DNA of 64,000 nucleotides from Pseudomonadota bacterium (GTDB taxonomy: Bacteria; Desulfobacterota; Desulfovibrionia; Desulfovibrionales; Desulfovibrionaceae). Shown piece after piece: positions 33,298 to 41,691 of this stretch. The stretch covers positions 1 to 64,000 of the forward strand of contig JAEZYD010000023.1 in assembly GCA_023419375.1 (NCBI GenBank), read 5' to 3'. Under the pieces are notes generated by a model, which was not told where the DNA came from, ran no database searches, and saw only the letters and a program-made list of their open reading frames with translations. Position 1 is the stretch's first letter, and the number at the start of each line of letters is the position of its first letter. A program made the translations under genes and the position numbers.

Positions 33298-35361
33298 TTA
33301 TTCGGCAGCCTTGTGCTTCTGGTGCTCGGCGATGACCTTTTCCGCCACGGGTTGCGGGGCTTCTTCATAATGGGCGAATTCCATGGTGAAGAATCCCTGC
33401 CCGCCGGTCATGGAGCGCAGGTCGGGCGCGTAGCGCAGCACTTCGCTCATGGGCACATGGGCCTTGATTTCCGTACTGCCGCCCTGCGAATCAGAACCCA
33501 GCACCTTGCCCCGGCGCGAGGAAAGGTCGCCGATGACGTCGCCCATGCTTTCATCGGGCACGGAAACGGTGAGCAGCACGATGGGTTCAAGCAGCACGGG
33601 CTTGAGGCCTTCCATGGCCTTTTTGAAAGCAATGGAGCCAGCCACCTTGAAGGCCATTTCTGACGAGTCCACCGTGTGGTAGCTGCCGTCGTAGACCTTG
33701 ACGCGGAAGTCCACCACCTGGCATCCGGCCAGAAATCCGCGCGCGGCGGCTTCCTGAACGCCCTTGTCGATGGCGGGAACATACTGGCGGGGGATAACAC
33801 CGCCCACGATGGCGTCTTCAAATACATAGCCGGAACCGCGCGGCAGGCCTTCCATCTCGATCCAGCAATCGCCAAACTGACCACGCCCGCCGGACTGCTT
33901 TTTGTGGCGGCCCTGCACCTGACATTTGCCGCGCACGGTTTCGCGGTAGGGAACCTTGGGCGTTTTGAGGATGATATCCACCTTGAAGCGGCGCTTGGCC
34001 TTTTCGACCGAAAGCTCGATGTGCAACTGCCCCATGCCGGAAAGCAGAATGTCGCCGGTTTCCTCATCGCGCCCCAGACGCAGGGTGATGTCTTCATCCA
34101 GCAGCCGCTGCATGGCCGCGTAGACCTTGTCTTCCTCGCCTTTTTCCTTGGGGGCGAGGGCGTAGGTGATGAGCTGCGGGGGCAGGGCGGGCATGGGCAG
34201 GGCAAAGGGGGCTTTTTCATCACAGAGGGTGTCGCCCGTGCGGGTGTTTTTGAGCTTGGCAACGGCCACTATGGCGCCGGGGCCAATGGGTTCCTTGCAA
34301 GGGGTCTGCGTTTTGCCCTGAATGTACAGCAGGTTGCCGAGGCGTTCGTTTTCTTCCGTGCGGGAGTTTTTCAGCGTGGCATCGCCGTTGATGGTGCCGG
34401 AAAGAACCCGCAGAAGGGAAAGCTGCCCCGAAAAAGGATCTGCCAGGGTTTTGAAGACAAAGCAGGCCACCGGCCCATCAGGAGCAGCGGCGCGCTCTGC
34501 GCCATCGCGGCCCGTAAAGGGCGGGCGATCAAGGGGCGAGGGCAGCAGGGCTTCAATGGCGGTCAGCACGGATTCGCCGCCCTTGTTTTCAAGGGCCGAG
34601 CAGGCCAGCACCGGCGTAAGCTCGCCTTTGAGCACGCCCGAGCGCAGGCCTGTTTTGAGGTCATCTTCTGAAAGAATGCCTTCTTCCAGATACTTTTCCA
34701 TAAGTTCTTCATCGCTTTCTGCGATATTTTCTACGGTCACATCGCGCAGCAGGCTGACATCGTCGGCCAGGGCGGCGGGGATTTCAGCCTCTGCGGCGGT
34801 GCCGTTTTCGCCAAACATGCGGGCCTTGCCCGTCAGTACATCGGCAACACCCACAAAGGATTCACCCTGGCGAATGGGCAATTGCAGCACTACGGGCTTG
34901 ACGTTCAGGCCCGAGAGCCCGTCAAGGGCCATCTGAAAATCGGCGCGGTCGCGGTCAACCTTGTTGACCACGATAATGGAGGGCAATCCGGCTGCGCGGA
35001 CCAGATTCCAGAATTTTTTGGCAAGGGGGCGCACACCGTCCACGGCGTCCAGCACAAAAACAACGCTGTCCACGCCTTTGAGCAGGCATTCCATGTCGCC
35101 TGTAAAGTTGCCGTCACCGGGGATATCCAGAAGGAAATGGCGGTTTTTATTCCAGAGGTATGTGGCGCAGGAGGGTTGCACGGAGCCGCGTCGGCGGGTT
35201 TCTTCGGGTTCGTAGTCTAGGCATGTGGTGCCGTCTTCTACAGCCCCCAGGCGATTCACCGCCCCGGCCTTGTAGAGAAGCATCTCTGCCAGGGATGTTT
35301 TGCCGCAACCGCCGGTTCCGACGATGGCGAACGTGCGTTGCATTTCCAGTGGAGTTGGCAT
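33298..35361 (-). CDS. Elongation factor G-like protein (EF-G paralogue)
   Basis: A 687-residue translational GTPase with the EF-G domain order: G domain (1-270), domain II (about 300-375), III, IV (about 470-590) and V (610-680). The P-loop is GTGGCGKTSL instead of the canonical AHIDAGKTT. The DxxG region is DIPGDGNF and NKVD is intact. Domain IV retains YRETVRGKCQVQGRHKKQSGGRGQFGDCWIEMEGL, and the C-terminus has the SRRGKVLGSDSQGGSTEIKAHVP block. Such divergent paralogues may act in special translation conditions or ribosome recycling. It is not the housekeeping fusA, which normally sits with rpsL/rpsG. GGGAGAA precedes the start. Confidence 0.92.
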   Translation of the reverse strand: MPTPLEMQRTFAIVGTGGCGKTSLAEMLLYKAGAVNRLGAVEDGTTCLDYEPEETRRRGSVQPSCATYLWNKNRHFLLDIPGDGNFTGDMECLLKGVDSVVFVLDAVDGVRPLAKKFWNLVRAAGLPSIIVVNKVDRDRADFQMALDGLSGLNVKPVVLQLPIRQGESFVGVADVLTGKARMFGENGTAAEAEIPAALADDVSLLRDVTVENIAESDEELMEKYLEEGILSEDDLKTGLRSGVLKGELTPVLACSALENKGGESVLTAIEALLPSPLDRPPFTGRDGAERAAAPDGPVACFVFKTLADPFSGQLSLLRVLSGTINGDATLKNSRTEENERLGNLLYIQGKTQTPCKEPIGPGAIVAVAKLKNTRTGDTLCDEKAPFALPMPALPPQLITYALAPKEKGEEDKVYAAMQRLLDEDITLRLGRDEETGDILLSGMGQLHIELSVEKAKRRFKVDIILKTPKVPYRETVRGKCQVQGRHKKQSGGRGQFGDCWIEMEGLPRGSGYVFEDAIVGGVIPRQYVPAIDKGVQEAAARGFLAGCQVVDFRVKVYDGSYHTVDSSEMAFKVAGSIAFKKAMEGLKPVLLEPIVLLTVSVPDESMGDVIGDLSSRRGKVLGSDSQGGSTEIKAHVPMSEVLRYAPDLRSMTGGQGFFTMEFAHYEEAPQPVAEKVIAEHQKHKAAE

Positions 35362-35584
35362 GGTTTTCTCCCTTCGTAAGCGATATGGCGCGCCCTTGGC
35401 GGCCTGGTGAACGAAACTAGGGAAAGGAACAAGTCTTCCATCTGCTATTGGTTCCCACGTTACAGGCTTGTCGCAAAAAAGGAAAGAGGCCGCGACTTTT
35501 AATGTAAGGCTTAACGCTTGACAGCAGAGGCCGCCACTGTGACAGTTATACGGATATATATTGGAGCAGGCGGAGGGAGCGACC
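35362..35584. promoter_or_regulatory. Divergent promoter spacer
   Basis: The spacer is shared by the EF-G-like gene and the plus-strand membrane-anchored protein. A TTGACA lies at 35518-35523 and TTATAC at 35546-35551, too far apart to be a normal pair, so no promoter is firmly assigned. GGAGGGAG precedes the plus-strand ATG at 35585. Confidence 0.3.
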
Positions 35585-36316
35585 ATGGCGCTATGGGAAT
35601 GGGCCGGCGCTGGTGCGGTTTTTTTGGCGGCTGTGGTTTTTTGCGTGCGGCTGATGAAGCGTGGTTTGACCACGCTTGAGGACGAGCGCGCCCAATGCCT
35701 TGAGCGCATTCGCCAGATGGAAGAAAAAATTCAGGAAGATCAAAAAAATATGGCTTCCAGCGAACACCTGCGCGTAGCCCGCGCCGGGCTGGAAGATCTT
35801 TTGCGGCTGGCGGGCAATCCGCCCGGCATGCGGCTTGAATCTGTAGCCAGGGGGCTGGGCGAAGCGCAGGGCGAGGCCCTTGTGCTGCACTTGCCCGAGG
35901 GCGAGGTGCGCATCAGCCTGAGCATGCGCGAGCGGGAGCTTAAAGGGATGCGCAAGGTGGTCCACGGGCACGGGCGGTGGCACCTTAACGGTTTGGGCCT
36001 GAACGAGGAGTATACAGACCTTGTGCCGCTCATGCGCGCGCTCAGTGCGGGGCTGGCCATGTATCTTGGCGGAGGGGAGAGCGCTGGCGCGCCGTATTGC
36101 CCCCTTGGGGACCCCGCAGCCGATGTGCCTCCCGAATTGCCGCATCTGGCGCGGCGTTTCAGCAGCGCGCGGCCTGTGCGGCAGAAGCGGCCGCCCGTGG
36201 TGCGGCGCGATGAGGAAGAGGGCCGCCTCGAAAGGCTGCGACGTTTGGAAGACGCCCGTGCCGCGCGCAAGCAGATGCGGGCCAACCCCGGCCCCACCGG
36301 GAGCAGGCACCGTTAA
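35585..36316 (+). CDS. Membrane-anchored coiled-coil protein of unknown function
   Basis: A 243-residue protein with no recognised family. Residues about 5-25 form one transmembrane helix (AGAGAVFLAAVVFCVRLM), followed by a charged, heptad-like coiled-coil segment to about 60 (LEDERAQCLERIRQMEEKIQEDQ). A compact middle region (75-165) contains LHLPEGEVRISLSMRERELKGMRKVVHGHGRWHLNGLGL, and the C-terminal 60 residues are rich in Arg and Glu. It is probably an inner-membrane protein with its bulk in the cytoplasm. Start chosen for GGAGGGAG just upstream. No functional link is offered by the neighbours. Confidence 0.75.
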   Translation: MALWEWAGAGAVFLAAVVFCVRLMKRGLTTLEDERAQCLERIRQMEEKIQEDQKNMASSEHLRVARAGLEDLLRLAGNPPGMRLESVARGLGEAQGEALVLHLPEGEVRISLSMRERELKGMRKVVHGHGRWHLNGLGLNEEYTDLVPLMRALSAGLAMYLGGGESAGAPYCPLGDPAADVPPELPHLARRFSSARPVRQKRPPVVRRDEEEGRLERLRRLEDARAARKQMRANPGPTGSRHR

Positions 36317-36429
36317 GGCCTTGGAAAAATATTTTTCTGCCGCCGCATGTGGTTGCGGCGGCAGATCACGCTGGCATGAATGCGGTGGAATAACTCGGCA
36401 TCATCTCAGGCAGGGGAGAGGGCTGGCGG

Positions 36430-36849
36430 TTACTCCGCAAAGGTGAGATTACGGAACCAGTCCGGCACAGGAACGGGGCGACCTTCGTGATTGACCAGCG
36501 CATGCTGGGTCATGCCGGTGGCCAGAAGTCTCGTCTTGTCCTCGTTCCATATCTCATATACAAAGCGCAGGGACGCGCGCGCCCATTCAGCTATGCCAGC
36601 GCGCACAAGTACAAGATCATCATAGCGGGCGGATGAGCGGTAACGGCACTGGGCCTCGCGCACGGGCAGGATAAGGCCTTTCTTTTCAACTTCCGCATAG
36701 CTCATGCCGCAACGGCGAATGTATTCGCTGCGTGCCCGCTCGAAGAGATGTAGATATTCCGCATAATAAAGCACGCCCATCGTGTCTGTTTCACCATACG
36801 ACACGCGGTGCGGCATCCAAATATCAGGGGTGGGAAATTGGTCATGCAC
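36430..36849 (-). CDS. YbgC-type acyl-CoA thioesterase (hotdog fold)
   Basis: A 139-residue 4-hydroxybenzoyl-CoA thioesterase family member. The active-site helix is ETDTMGVLYYAEYLHLFERARSEYIR, with the catalytic Asp in the ETD-x-x-G-V-x-Y pattern, then YRSSARYDDLVLVRAGI and the conserved strand ASLRFVYEIWNE. It likely hydrolyses short or medium acyl-CoA thioesters. In other bacteria ybgC sits with tol-pal; here it is divergent from mltA, another envelope gene. The start is a GTG at 36849 because AAGGAG lies 7 bases before it. The alternative is ATG at 36816, which would delete 11 residues. Confidence 0.88.
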   Translation of the reverse strand: MHDQFPTPDIWMPHRVSYGETDTMGVLYYAEYLHLFERARSEYIRRCGMSYAEVEKKGLILPVREAQCRYRSSARYDDLVLVRAGIAEWARASLRFVYEIWNEDKTRLLATGMTQHALVNHEGRPVPVPDWFRNLTFAE

Positions 36850-36915
36850 GAAACGGCTCCTTGTTACGCGTTTTCCGGGCGTTGTTGCAGCAGATTTGCA
36901 AACCGTACAGGCGGC

Positions 36916-38019
36916 ATGTTGCGCCTGTTGCTTCTGCTGGCGGTTACAATGGCTTTGTTTGCCTGCGCCAAGCAGGCCCCGACGCCAGTGGTGGAAAGAA
37001 CCCTGCCGCCGGTGGGGTTTGAAAGCCCGGAATTTTTTGTGAGCAATCTTGTTCCTGCCGGTCAGGATCTGACAAGCTGGAAGGATATGGCCCCCAGTGT
37101 GCGTAAGTCGCTGCGTTACGTCAACAGCAAGCCCAAGGACGCCATCGCTGTGCAGCGCCCCGGCCTGACCGTGACGTGGGGCGATATGTCGCGCACGCTT
37201 GAACGCTTGCAGGAACTTTTGCCCCGGCTGGACAAGGAACCGGAACTGTTGCTGGCAAACTTCCGCTGGGCGGAAGTGACGGGCGGCATCAACTATTCCG
37301 GTTACTACGAGCCTGCCGTCCCCGCCAGCCGTACCCGCAAACCGGGATACACCCAGGCCATCTATGGCCTGCCCCCGGATCTGAACAAGGTCATTGCCAA
37401 GCGTGGGCAGTACTATGACCGCCGCACCATCGAAGAAAAGCAGGTGCTGGCAGGCAAGGGGCTGGAACTGGCCTGGGCAGCAGACCCCGTTGACGTGTTT
37501 TTTCTTGAAATTCAGGGTTCTGGCCGCCTGATCTTTGACGACGGCACTCAGGCCTATGTCAACTACGCGGGTCAGAACGGGCACAAATACAAAAGCTCCG
37601 GCCGCATCATGCGCGAAAAAGGCCTGCTCAGGCGCGGCGATATTTTTGAACAGCGCGAGTGGTTCAAAAACAATCCAAGCCGTGTGCGTGAAATTCTCAA
37701 TGACAATCCGAGCTATGTCTTCTTTAAATATGGCATGCGCGGCCCCACGGGAGCCATGGGCTATCAGGTGGACGACTGGCTGACGCTGGCTACGGACCGC
37801 AGTTTCATCCCGCTTGGCTCCATCGTGGCCTACGGCGTCAATATTCCGGATGAAACCAAGGGCAAGATGCCCCTGCGCGGCATTGGCCTTGCCCAGGACG
37901 TGGGCGGAGCCATCAAGCGTAACCGCATAGATATTTTCTGCGGCGGCGACCAGCGCGCCAACTATGTGGCAAGCCATCTGGACGCCAAGGGGCCTGCCTG
38001 GGTGCTGCTGGCGCGCTAG
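36916..38019 (+). CDS. mltA: Membrane-bound lytic murein transglycosylase A
   Basis: A 367-residue MltA lipoprotein. The N-terminus LRLLLLLAVTMALFACAKQ has a lipobox ending at the cysteine, so it should be anchored to a membrane facing the periplasm. Family motifs: GYYEPAVPASRTRKPGYTQAIYGLP, WAADPVDVFFLEIQGSGRL, and the C-terminal IPLGSIVAYGV...GIGLAQDVGGAIKRNRIDIFCG, where the Asp in AQDVGGAI is the catalytic acid (near residue 326). It cleaves peptidoglycan glycan strands leaving 1,6-anhydro ends. The start at 36916 lies 66 bases from the divergent thioesterase start. Confidence 0.95.
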   Translation: MLRLLLLLAVTMALFACAKQAPTPVVERTLPPVGFESPEFFVSNLVPAGQDLTSWKDMAPSVRKSLRYVNSKPKDAIAVQRPGLTVTWGDMSRTLERLQELLPRLDKEPELLLANFRWAEVTGGINYSGYYEPAVPASRTRKPGYTQAIYGLPPDLNKVIAKRGQYYDRRTIEEKQVLAGKGLELAWAADPVDVFFLEIQGSGRLIFDDGTQAYVNYAGQNGHKYKSSGRIMREKGLLRRGDIFEQREWFKNNPSRVREILNDNPSYVFFKYGMRGPTGAMGYQVDDWLTLATDRSFIPLGSIVAYGVNIPDETKGKMPLRGIGLAQDVGGAIKRNRIDIFCGGDQRANYVASHLDAKGPAWVLLAR

Positions 38020-38763
38020 AGCTGGCTGACAGACCTTTTGCCGCAGCAGCAATGCTGACGGATTTGGTTGAAGAATTCCAGAAGTATATGGGGCCGGAGT
38101 GGTTGATAGCCGCTCCGGCCCTTATGGTCTGCACGGTTATTTTTGAAAGCGTGTATCTTTACTGTTCTGATGTCAGATATTATTTTTCATATCATATTAA
38201 TTTTACACGCAATACTGCCGGATTAGCGCGCATTTCAGCCCCATGGGCGGCCAAAAACACGCATACTTGATAATCAAACTCCTTGACTTATGTCATGTTG
38301 TGAGTATTGCTTGAGACGTACACAGGCAGTCTCTCCAGAGTTACGATAATTCTGTTTCGCTGGTCTGGCTCAATGTGCACGGGAGCCGCTTGTGGGTTCC
38401 CCCTACTCCCCCCCTTGGGGCTGAAAATTTATTTCTGCCTCACCAAAACCCGGTTGCGACCTGCAGGGCTACGAAGCGTCGGCATATTGTCCGGCTTTTT
38501 AGGCAACTGTGATGGCTGCACGGAGTCTATGTCAGTATTCCCGGCTGTTGCACTATTCTTTGTGCAGCGATCAGTTCGCCTGTTCCACTGTCCAGACCGC
38601 TCCCTTTCAGAAAAGCATCCTCGGTCCGTTTGTATGGGTTTGCCACATCCTGGCCAGCACAATAAACGCGCATCAGAGCATCCGCTCGCCGCACCCGGTT
38701 CCTTCGTTTCAACGATAATCCCGGGCATTTGCACGCCGACAGCGTACAGAGGAGGCTCTTCTA
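38020..38763. other. Gene-poor region between mltA and a small HTH gene
   Basis: No convincing gene in 744 bases. A hairpin GGGCCGGAG (38090-38098) / CTCCGGCCC (38113-38121) lies 70 bases past mltA and may terminate it, although no T-run follows. On the minus strand around 38430-38480 a frame ends in PAGRNRVLVRQK, like the tail of GGDEF proteins, but the GGDEF core is absent. It may contain a decayed gene. AGAGGAGG precedes the next gene at 38764. Confidence 0.5.
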
Positions 38764-39123
38764 ATGAGTGGAAAGGTATTTGAGTATATGGCCATTATGG
38801 ACCGCATCAAGAATGTCACCCAATGCAGAACCCAACAGGAACTCGCGCAGTTTTTTGATGTTTCGCAATCATGTATTTCTGATTCCAAAAAGCGGCTGGC
38901 CATCCCTTCCAAGTGGCTGCTCAGCCTGCTGAAGAAAAAGGGCATCAACCCTGAATGGGTTCAGAAAGGCGTTGGTCCGAAGTTTTTGCTTCCCTATGAT
39001 GAAGACAGAGGAGCCGTGTGCAGCATTTATGCAAGAACGCCCGACAAGTGCCCGCTGCAACATATTGTTTCGGACATCGGCAAGCTGGTTACACGGGCTG
39101 AGAGTATGGGGCGCAGCGCGTAG
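38764..39123 (+). CDS. Small CI-type helix-turn-helix DNA-binding protein
   Basis: A 119-residue protein. The N-terminal 60 residues match the Bacteriophage CI repressor helix-turn-helix family: MDRIKNVTQCRTQQELAQFFDVSQSCISDSKKRLAIPSKWLLSLLKKKGINPEWVQKGVGPKF. Unlike the repressor at 15836 it has no S24 protease domain; the remaining 45 residues have no known domain. AGAGGAGG directly precedes the start. Such solitary proteins occur in several copies in Desulfovibrio-type genomes. Targets are unknown, and no phage genes flank it. Confidence 0.82.
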   Translation: MSGKVFEYMAIMDRIKNVTQCRTQQELAQFFDVSQSCISDSKKRLAIPSKWLLSLLKKKGINPEWVQKGVGPKFLLPYDEDRGAVCSIYARTPDKCPLQHIVSDIGKLVTRAESMGRSA

Positions 39124-39292
39124 GTTGGTGAGGCCCGCTGGGGGAATGGTTTGACTGATCGGGGCAGGGCCTGCCCCCAATTGAAGCAGCCCTGTGCATA
39201 TCGGGTTAAGGCAGTTGTTTTTTGCCCGCGTGTGTTTGGGGCAACAGTGCTGCATCGTACATTAGACTTTTGCGGCGATAGTTTTGATTTGC

Positions 39293-39323
39293 AAAGACCT
39301 GCGCCGGTTTGACGCAGGTCTTT
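39293..39323. repeat. Hairpin upstream of the AlkD-like gene
   Basis: AAAGACCTGCGCC and GACGCAGGTCTTT form a nearly perfect stem (39293-39323) about 35 bases before the start at 39358. It could be the terminator of the preceding HTH gene or a 5'-leader structure. Confidence 0.5.
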
Positions 39324-39357
39324 GCGCATTGTGAACATTGGTGTTGCCGGGAGTGCC

Positions 39358-40116
39358 ATGACCATTTCTTCCACGCGTCTGGCCCAGCTCAACAGCGGGC
39401 AGGACGCTTCAAAAAATCTGGCAGAGGGGCTGGCGGTGGATTTTGCCGCCCTGATGGCTGCGGCCTTGCCGCAGGTAGATGCCGCATTGCTGGGTGAAAT
39501 GCGCGCTGCCGCATCCCTCGGAATTTCAAAGCGCATGCTGCTGGCTGGCGAGCTGGTGCACCGGGCCGTGGGCGCGCAGGGATTGGCAAGGCTTGCCGCG
39601 CACAGGTCGGATACTGTTCGGGGCTGGACATGTTATGCTCTGGCGCACGAGCATGCCCTGCGTTCTCCGGCGGAGCCGCTGGAAAATCTGCTGGAAGCCG
39701 TGCGTCCCTTCGCGGATGATGCGCATTTTGGCGTGCGCGAATGGGTATGGATGGCCGTGCGGCCTCATCTGGCAAAACAGCCGGAACGCGCCCTGCGTCA
39801 CCTGGCAGGCTGGACCGCCGACCCATCGGAAAGGGTGCGCCGTTTTGCCAGCGAAAGTACCCGCCCGCGCGGCGTGTGGTGCGCCCACCTGACAATCCTC
39901 AAGGAGAACCCTGCGCTTGGCTTGCCTGTTCTTGAACCCTTGCAGGCCGACCCCTCCACCTATGTGCAGGACAGCGTGGGCAACTGGCTTAACGATGCCG
40001 CCAAATCGCAGCCGCAGTGGGTGAGCGCGCTCTGCGATGGGTGGCTCGCGCAGAATCCGGGCAAGGCGACCGCGCGCATCTGCAAAAGAGCGCTGCGCAG
40101 CCTGCATAAAAAATAG
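39358..40116 (+). CDS. AlkD-like HEAT-repeat DNA alkylation repair protein
   Basis: A 252-residue all-helical protein with HEAT-like repeats. VREWVWMAVRPHLAKQPERALRHLAGWTADPSERVRRFASESTRPRGVWC and TYVQDSVGNWLNDAAKSQPQWV match the COG4335 DNA alkylation repair branch related to AlkD glycosylases, which remove bulky or cationic alkylated bases without base flipping. Conserved Trp, Asp and Arg in the SESTRPRGVW region are suggestive of activity, but substrate is not proven for this branch. Start at MTISST chosen for GGGAGTG upstream. Stand-alone gene ending in a very strong hairpin. Confidence 0.8.
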   Translation: MTISSTRLAQLNSGQDASKNLAEGLAVDFAALMAAALPQVDAALLGEMRAAASLGISKRMLLAGELVHRAVGAQGLARLAAHRSDTVRGWTCYALAHEHALRSPAEPLENLLEAVRPFADDAHFGVREWVWMAVRPHLAKQPERALRHLAGWTADPSERVRRFASESTRPRGVWCAHLTILKENPALGLPVLEPLQADPSTYVQDSVGNWLNDAAKSQPQWVSALCDGWLAQNPGKATARICKRALRSLHKK

Positions 40117-40138
40117 AGCATCCGTATACGCCATGCAA

Positions 40139-40190
40139 AGACTGCCCTTGCGGGCTGGCTGGTTTTTTCGCCAGCCCGCAAGGGCAGTCT
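40139..40190. terminator. Very long perfect hairpin between convergent genes
   Basis: A 21-base perfect stem (40139-40159 with 40170-40190) encloses a ten-base loop containing six T. It lies between the convergent AlkD-like and aminopeptidase genes. It likely terminates both. The stem is longer than needed for a terminator. Confidence 0.8.
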
Positions 40191-40266
40191 GTTATCTCCG
40201 TACATTTATGCAGCCGGGGCGGGAAGCACCTGTGTTGTTCAGATGTCCGCTGTCCGGGCCTACTGG

Positions 40267-41652
40267 TTACAGCTGGGCTTCCAGAAATGCGCGGAAGGCC
40301 TGCTTGGTGGCGAAGAGGTCGGCGCTGCTTGCCAGTTCAAAGGGGCTGTGCATGGACAGGATGGCAGGGCCAAGGTCAATGACCTGCATGCCGTAAGCTG
40401 CAAGGAACAGGGCCACGGTGCCGCCGCCGCCAAGATCGACCTTGCCAAGCTCCGCAGTCTGCCACGCGATGCCCTTGCCGTTGAAAAGCCCGCGCAACGC
40501 GCCGAAAAATTCGGCATCGGCCTCGCTGGCGCCGTACTTGCCGCGTGAACCGGTAAACTTGGAAAATACTGGCCCGTAGCCCAGCAGGGCGGCGTTCTGT
40601 TTTTCGTGCACATCCTGATAATCGGGATCCAGCGCTGCGGAAACGTCGGCAGAAAGGGCGCGGGTTTCAAGCAGCACATGCGAGGGCGGAACGTCCTTTT
40701 CCCACGCGCGGGTGAGGTCTTCCACGCAATACTGCATAAAGCGCGAGGCTGCGCCAGATGCGCCGTCCGAGCCGATTTCCTCTTTGTCCCAGAAAATAAC
40801 AGCCATGCTGCGGCCTGTGGCTTCGGCCTCAAGCAGGGCCTCCAGCGCGGTAAACACGCAGATGCGGTCGTCCTGCCCATAGCCGCCGATCATGGCCTTG
40901 TCAAAGCCCACAAAGCGGGCCGGGCCAGCGGGCACAGCCTGAAGTTCGGCAGTGATGAGGTCTTCTTCGCAAATGCCGTATTTTTTGTGCAGCAGTTCTA
41001 GGAGCTGGGTTTTGATGGGGTCTTTGGGCGCATCGTCCTTGCCGGATTTGCCAGCCTTGGGCGTGCTGTGGGCCAGAATGATGTTGAGTTTTTCGGCCTC
41101 AAAAGCTTCGCTGACGGGCTGCGTAACCTGCTTCTGGGCCAGATGGGGCAGAAGATCGGCAATGCAGAACACTGGCTCGCCGGGTTTTTCGCCGATGGTC
41201 ACAGTGAGGGTCTCGCCGTTTTCACGTACGATAACGCCGTGCAGGGCCAGGGGGCGCGCCAGCCACTGATATTTGCGGATACCGCCGTAGTAGTGGGTTT
41301 TTGCCTGAGCAACGCCGGGCTGCTCAATGAGCGGGCGCTGCTTGAAATCAAGACGCGGGGTGTCGGCGTGGGCCGCCAGCAGCGAAAGCCCCTGACGCAG
41401 GGGCAGCGCACCTTTGCGGGCCGCAAAGATGGCCTTGCCGCGCAGGGACCGCATAACGCGGTCGCCGCTGAAATCTTCCGCATAGCCATGCTCGGCAAGG
41501 CGCTGACGCACGTATTCCACTGTTTCGCGCTCGGTCTTGCAGTGGGTAATAAAGTCGATATAGCGCTGGGCCATGGCTTCCATGTCCTTGCGGGTTTTGG
41601 CGTCCGCATTGTCCCAGATGCTTTTGGGCTTGTAGGCAAGATTCTTTTCCAT
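40267..41652 (-). CDS. M18-family metallo-aminopeptidase
   Basis: A 461-residue aminopeptidase I-like enzyme. Zinc-site residues are visible in LLAAHADTPRLDFK (His), GGYGQDDRICVFTAL (Asp), WDKEEIGSDGASGA (Glu-Glu) and ILSMHSPFELAS (His). It releases N-terminal residues from peptides in the cytoplasm, with acidic or neutral amino acids preferred in relatives. The length and spacing match bacterial M18 proteins. It lies 39 bases downstream of selA and is likely transcribed with folC and selA. Confidence 0.92.
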   Translation of the reverse strand: MEKNLAYKPKSIWDNADAKTRKDMEAMAQRYIDFITHCKTERETVEYVRQRLAEHGYAEDFSGDRVMRSLRGKAIFAARKGALPLRQGLSLLAAHADTPRLDFKQRPLIEQPGVAQAKTHYYGGIRKYQWLARPLALHGVIVRENGETLTVTIGEKPGEPVFCIADLLPHLAQKQVTQPVSEAFEAEKLNIILAHSTPKAGKSGKDDAPKDPIKTQLLELLHKKYGICEEDLITAELQAVPAGPARFVGFDKAMIGGYGQDDRICVFTALEALLEAEATGRSMAVIFWDKEEIGSDGASGAASRFMQYCVEDLTRAWEKDVPPSHVLLETRALSADVSAALDPDYQDVHEKQNAALLGYGPVFSKFTGSRGKYGASEADAEFFGALRGLFNGKGIAWQTAELGKVDLGGGGTVALFLAAYGMQVIDLGPAILSMHSPFELASSADLFATKQAFRAFLEAQL

Positions 41653-41691
41653 GATGCTGTTCCTTTTATCTCACGCAATGGGTTGCGCGTA

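Noticed and set aside
38052..38270. 72-codon frame after mltA
   Set aside because: It runs through a strong hairpin (38090-38121), has no ribosome site and shifts to AT-rich non-coding composition halfway.
38429..38734. Minus-strand frame ending in PAGRNRVLVRQK, like a GGDEF-domain tail
   Set aside because: The GGDEF signature and the rest of the domain are missing, and the match is only a few residues.
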